A stretch of 64,000 nt of DNA, from positions 126,373 through 190,372 of the forward strand of contig JAGQDJ010000083.1 of the NCBI GenBank assembly GCA_022885665.1, written 5' to 3'. Position numbers and translations under genes: made by a program. The notes beneath the pieces are model-generated. The model did not search any database and was not told where the DNA came from. It saw only the letters and a list, made by a program, of their open reading frames with translations. Source of the DNA: Triops longicaudatus. Its lineage: Eukaryota > Arthropoda > Branchiopoda > Notostraca > Triopsidae. Numbering within the stretch: the stretch's first letter is position 1; each line of letters starts with the position of its first letter. Below are positions 59,319-64,000 of this stretch, one piece after another.

Positions 59319-60812
59319 ATGTTGCAAGTCTTTCAGCACGTCAGAAAGTACGTGAAAGTCAAATTCACTAAAGTACGAGTGGACAATGCGATTTTTCGGT
59401 TGCACTACCAAGTCACGTTTGTGTCCTTGCTGGTATGCTGTTTGCTCGTGACCAGCCGACAATTTATTGGCGACCATATTAACTGCATTCAAGAGCCTCC
59501 TGGCTCGATGGTTCCCCCGAAGATCATCAATTCCTTCTGTTATTTCATGTCAACGTACTCACTGCCACGCTATATGGACGGAAAAGCCAAAATTGGAGTT
59601 CAAATCCCGTACGTGGGAATCGGGCCGCCTGTAGAGGAAAATGAGCCTAAAAAACACCACGCTTACTACCAGTGGGTGCCTTTCGTCCTCTTTTTCCAAG
59701 CTTTATCCTTCTACGCGCCATGGATGCTTTGGAAAACCTTGGAAGGTAAATTTTTTACTCACTGTTCATAATTTTAAGCTTTCCAGTATTTTTCAGTATT
59801 TTTTCAGTTCTTTTTTTTGTTGATTTTTATTGTTTCAGTCTCGTATTTTTAATTGTTAATTTTTCTTTATTCTACGCATTTTGATTTACTTTACTTTTTT
59901 TATTTGTTTGTGTTTTAAATATAAAATTGTATTTTGTGTCTTCATAATTTTGGGTTAATTTTCTGAATTTTCTAAATTTTCACGTCGACAAAAATGTACA
60001 TTTCTTCGCAAATTAGGTTAGCGCAGGTACGAAATTCCTGGAAAGTTATATTAATGGCGCGTTTTTGCATTGCAGGTGGCAAGATTCGGAATATCATGCA
60101 AGGTTTGAATGTCTTCAACGTGAAAGCGCAAGAGCGGAAGAAGAAGCGCAAAATCTTGGTGGAATATATTGTCAAGACGTTGCATTACCATAACTTCTGG
60201 GCCATGAAATTTTTCTTCTGTGAGTTATTGAACGTCTTGATTGTGATCCTCAACATGATAGCCACGAATGCATTCTTGGGTGGTGAATTTTGGCAGTATG
60301 GACCCAAAGTTATCGAGTTTACGGATCAAGATCAGAATGATCGTATCGACCCCATGATTCTTGTTTTCCCTCGGATGACGAAATGCAGCTTCGAGAAATA
60401 CGGTCCCTCAGGCAGTGTCCAAGTGGTCGACGCGTACTGTATGCTAGCGTTGAACATCATTAATGAGAAAATCTACGTCTTCATGTGGTTCTGGTTCATC
60501 ATTTTGCTGATTATTACCTTCAGCGGCTGCGTCTATCGTATCTTGACGTTTGCATTCCCCGCCTTGCGCGCCATCGTTTTACGGGCCATTTCAGGCGCCA
60601 ATAAACGGCGAGATGTTGACGTGGTGGTGCATAAATGCCAGATCGGCGATTACCTCCTGTTGTACTTCTTGGGCAAGAACATGGACCGGATGGTTTACCG
60701 AGAATTTTTCCAAGACCTAGCAGGGGCGCTTTCCATAGGTTCCAGTGCCGCTCCCACGGACAGCGATACGAGTAATAACAAGAGCGCAGATTCCAAAACC
60801 TTGATTGCCTAA
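59319..60812 (+). CDS. innexin, third gene of the array
   Basis: Two exons, 59319-59745 and 60076-60812, with a 330-bp AT-rich intron (GAAG/GTAAAT donor, TTGCAG acceptor, phase 1), give 387 aa. The intron falls just after the second transmembrane segment, inside the LEGGKIR motif. It has YYQWV at 116-120, loop-1 cysteines C56/C74 and loop-2 cysteines in KCSFEKYGPSG...AYC. Between the loop-1 cysteines it carries four more residues than Inx2 (EPPGSMVPPK region). The tail is Ser/Asp/Asn-rich (SSAAPTDSDTSNNKSAD). The start at 59319 (MLQVFQ) matches its neighbours; an upstream TTG is not a real start. Subfamily unassigned. Confidence 0.93.
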
Positions 60813-62681
60813 TCGTAACCAGGGGAAAGTAGAAACTAACATACGCAGCTAAAACTAGCCCAATATGTCTACGACCAGAGATACAGAGTTCAACAAGTCA
60901 CCGAGCAAATCCCTAGAGCGCCGTACTTACATTTGAGCCCGTGTATTTGTTGTACGAATATTTGACGTGATGTGGAAACCTTGATGTATGCAACTCAATT
61001 TGATCTTCAAAGTATGTTTGTAAAAAAAATGGCCGGTGCTCATGCTCAGCGACTGATATGCTCTCTCGTTATTTTTAGCACCGTTTTTAAATGTTTTTAG
61101 AATTGCCAACGACAATCTTTTTTTAAAAAAGGAGATATTTTATAGAATTTTGCATTTGGACATGTGGCAATAATGCGAGACAATTTTTTGGATGGCGTGG
61201 TGTTTTCTAGCAAGTGTTCGTTTCTTTGTGTTTGAAATCGGATTTATCCAAATTAAGCAGATGGGTAGTTGGCTTTTGAAAGGGAGAGAAGTTATAAATG
61301 AAAATACAACGAAGCTGGATTTCTTAAAGCAAACGACTTATTTTGGTATTCACCGTTGTAACGGGCTGTATGGATATGATCAGTGGAAGTATGCAAGCGT
61401 AATATATGTCATGAGTTGTAATCACAACGGTACCTTGGCAATATGGCTGATGCGGACCCGCCTTAAGCCTGGTCCTGATAACAGGCGAGCTATTCACGTG
61501 AAGTTTCTTAGAATATATTCGCTCTATGTTGAGGCATTGGTCAGTCAAGCTTAATTTATCATACAAATGGAAGCTTAGGAAATCTGATTTTTTTAGCAAA
61601 AAAAAAAGCAAGTTGAACCAAGGTGAACGACAACAGGTACTAAATATTTGCACAGGAAGCTTAAAGTAGTTCACGTCAGTAAATAGGAACTGCTATTAAA
61701 ACTGTTAATTCTTTTATAGCATAAATGTATTTCTAAGTCCCGGATTTCAAGTCCGAGATAACCATAATAATAACCCTATATTATACAAACTACCGTTCAA
61801 ACTGGTTTTGTGACGGCAAGACATGCGCGAAAACGTTAAGCGGGTTCAAGCCCACAAAACTTTGATATAAGTTGCCATTTCATGTAAGAAAGAAACGTAA
61901 AAGTCCGCTTGGAGGATTTCAGCTAGACTTCGTAGCGTTCCAAACATTCAAAATGCGCAAATGCAACTGCAAAATATGTACTACTGCTTCAACGGACAAA
62001 TGCGAGAGTTTCTAGAAGTGGGGAAATTTACACGGTAGGATAAACTAATCGGAAAATACATCGCAAAACCGCATGTATGGAAAATCCGGAGTAAAAAAAA
62101 ATCGTTTTGGGTTCTGAAGTTATTTACATTTATATTCAAAGTTGTTCCGTACAATACGGCAAGAATTTTTTCTATCGTGCGAATTTTCGGCGTGTTTTCC
62201 TGGATTAATTAGCTACTGTTTGTGTTAAGAAAAGGAGGGAGCGTATTAGGACCATACTGAGGATTTTGGTTCGAGGAAGATCGTATGTTTTTTTACGAGG
62301 TTTCTCTTGTCTTCCCATTATGCAATAAACATTTCGAGAGTGTCACCCGTATTAAGCGTATTAGCAATGCATAAAGCGCTGTGGCTAGCTTATTCTGCCC
62401 GTTACACCCTTGTTGAGAAATTGGCTAGTAGGGAAACTATGTATGGTCAAGATAACAAGAATCAAAGTGCAAGTATATCTTGACGTCGTTTCCTTCTCAT
62501 ATCCGCCCTCCTTATTCCTGACGTAAAGCATAAGCCACACGAAAGGGCTGCGTCTGTTACAGCAACCTGTAACAGTTCTATTCAAGCCGAGTAGTCGTAA
62601 CAACCAATCTTGACGGCTTGATAGGCTAATCAGTTGCGTAGATTAACTCCCAGCTTATTTAGTCTCACTAGCCATAAACAG
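60813..62681. other. spacer between the third and fourth innexins
   Basis: No gene recognised. A 120-codon frame at 61192-61554 has no domain or splice context, and the opposite strand is open over part of it. The end of the interval probably holds the 5'UTR of the next innexin, since ACAG/GTAATT at 62681 looks like a donor. Confidence 0.45.
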
Positions 62682-62761
62682 GTAATTCCTTCAGACTTGT
62701 TAACATTCACCAGCGAACGTAACCGAGTTAATTTCTTGGCATTGTGTCTTCTACTTACAGC

Positions 62762-64000
62762 ATGCTAGGCATTTTCAATTCTAACATCGGAAACTGGGTG
62801 AAGTTGAAACTCACCAAAGTTCGTGTCGACAATTCCGTGTTTCGCCTGCATTACCGGTTCACTTTCGTGCTTTTGCTGGCCTGCTGTCTCCTGGTGTCTA
62901 GTCGTCAGTTCATCGGCGATAATATTCAGTGCATTGCCGAAGGAGTACCCCAAAATGTACTCAACACCTACTGCTTTTTTGTCGCTACTACGTACACCGT
63001 ACCGAGTTTAAGCATCAGTGAAACCGTTGCTCCAGGCGTTGGTCCAGCCTACGCCACAGGTTTGAAAACAGAAGAGAAAAAATACCACGCGTACTACCAA
63101 TGGGTACCGTATGTACTTTTCCTCCAAGCCATGATGTTTTACGTTCCTTGGTGGATATGGAAAAACAGGGAAGGAGGCAAGGTTAGTTAAATACCCGGTT
63201 GTAGTCAAACATTCGAAAAATAACAGTTAAAATCGCTTCTAGGTTCGCACCATCATTCAAGGTTTGAATATTATCACCATCAAAAAAGACGATCGCCAAA
63301 GCAAAGAGCGCATCTTGAGCAAATACGTCATCGACACCTTCCACCGTCACAACAAATGGGCGTTTTATTTCTTCGTATGCGAAATGCTCAACTTGGTTAA
63401 CGTGATTGGGCAAATCTATTTTACCAATTATTTTTTGGGGGGTGAGTTCCTGCAGTACGGACCCAAAGTGGTTCAGTTCTTGGATATGGACCCGGAGAAT
63501 CGTGTAGATCCTATGATTTATGTCTTCCCTCGCATGACTAAGTGCACCTTCCAGAAATTTGGTCCTTCAGGTAGCTAAGCACGTACTAACTGTTTGAAAA
63601 ATTGCATGTACTAATATCACGGTTGTGGATGATTAGGCACGGTGCAAACCCTCGACGCCCTTTGCTTATTGCCCTTAAATATCATGAATGAAAAAGTAAG
63701 ACTTTTGCGACATGATAAATGAAGTATTTAACTAGGGTGGGATTCTTCAACAGATCTATGTGTGCCTTTGGTTTTGGTTTGTTATGCTGTCGATTATAAC
63801 CGGTGTAGCCATCCTGGGAAGGATTGCTTTACTTGTCTACAAGCCATTCCGATATTTCGTGCTAAGAGCAATCGCCCCTGGTCAAATAAAAACCAGAGAT
63901 CTTGATTTATTCATGCAGAAAGCCCAAGTTGGAGATTGGTTTTTGCTTTGTCTGCTTGGCCATAACATGGACGGAATGGTCTATCTCGAATTCTTCCGCG
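62762..64000 (+). CDS. innexin, fourth gene of the array, cut by the window end
   Basis: Four coding exons are visible: 62762-63181, 63243-63570, 63637-63695 and 63754 to the window end, with introns of 61, 66 and 58 bp (phases 0, 1, 0). About 351 residues are seen and the C-terminus is missing. A CTTACAG acceptor one base before the ATG, with a donor at 62681, suggests a 79-bp 5'UTR intron. It has four transmembrane segments, YYQWVPYVLFLQAMMFYVPW, loop-1 cysteines C57/C71, and loop-2 cysteines in KCTFQKFGPSG and DALC (exon 3). Exon 4 starts with IYVCLWFWF and ends in GHNMDGMVYLEFF. It shares KVRVDN..FRLHYRFTF and LLVSSRQFIG with the two genes before it. Confidence 0.92.

Noticed and set aside
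59994..60075. Upstream extension of the second exon of the third innexin
   Set aside because: This part is intron read-through. The acceptor at 60075 joins in phase with exon 1 and restores the conserved EGGKIR motif.
61840..61860. gcgggttcaagcccac, a B-box-like sequence
   Set aside because: No A box or cloverleaf is found around it, so no tRNA gene is called. I found no complete tRNA or rRNA gene and no CRISPR array in the window.

Overview
The window is eukaryotic and reads as an arthropod, probably a pancrustacean. It carries a tandem array of innexins (gap-junction proteins of protostomes) and a Scabrous-type secreted fibrinogen protein known mainly from insects and their relatives. Genes are split by GT-AG introns that are often only 52-66 bp, and the DNA between genes is AT-rich, with MITE-like inverted repeats, pogo/Tigger-like ends and tRNA-derived SINEs. 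I cannot name the species. Many apparent ORFs start at non-ATG codons, so starts were re-read from the sequence and exon borders were placed by hand.

Layout. 2.9-3.8 kb (+): a two-exon gene for a 75-residue secreted peptide behind a good TATA box. 5.4-6.2 kb (-): the TXNDC9 (PLP3-like) gene, two exons. 6.2-28.2 kb: about 22 kb with no gene I can confirm; it holds a decayed-looking signal-peptide gene near 13.7 kb, a 75-base poly-T with an N, and pogo/Tigger-like ends near 22 kb. 28.3-29.8 kb (+): two tandem paralogous genes, each coding a 124-residue secreted protein of a family I do not recognise. 34.3-41.6 kb (+): an eight-exon Scabrous homologue (783 aa; signal peptide, coiled coil, C-terminal fibrinogen domain). 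44.8-46.7 kb (-): a tail-to-tail paralogue with signal peptide and coiled coil but no fibrinogen domain that I can find. 51.7-64.0 kb (+): four innexin genes in the same orientation, Inx2 first, then three more that resemble each other more than they resemble Inx2; the last runs off the window.

How the genes relate. TXNDC9 is a cytosolic housekeeping cochaperone and is unrelated to its neighbours. Scabrous in Drosophila is a secreted modulator of Notch signalling that spaces sensory precursors; the nearby coiled-coil paralogue could associate with it, but that is inference. The innexins would form gap junctions or hemichannels, and their arrangement points to local tandem duplication with independent intron gain or loss.

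Least described items: the 124-aa secreted pair with a possible decayed relative sharing its promoter motif, the fibrinogen-less Scabrous paralogue, and a duplicated coding-like segment at 50.8/51.2 kb.
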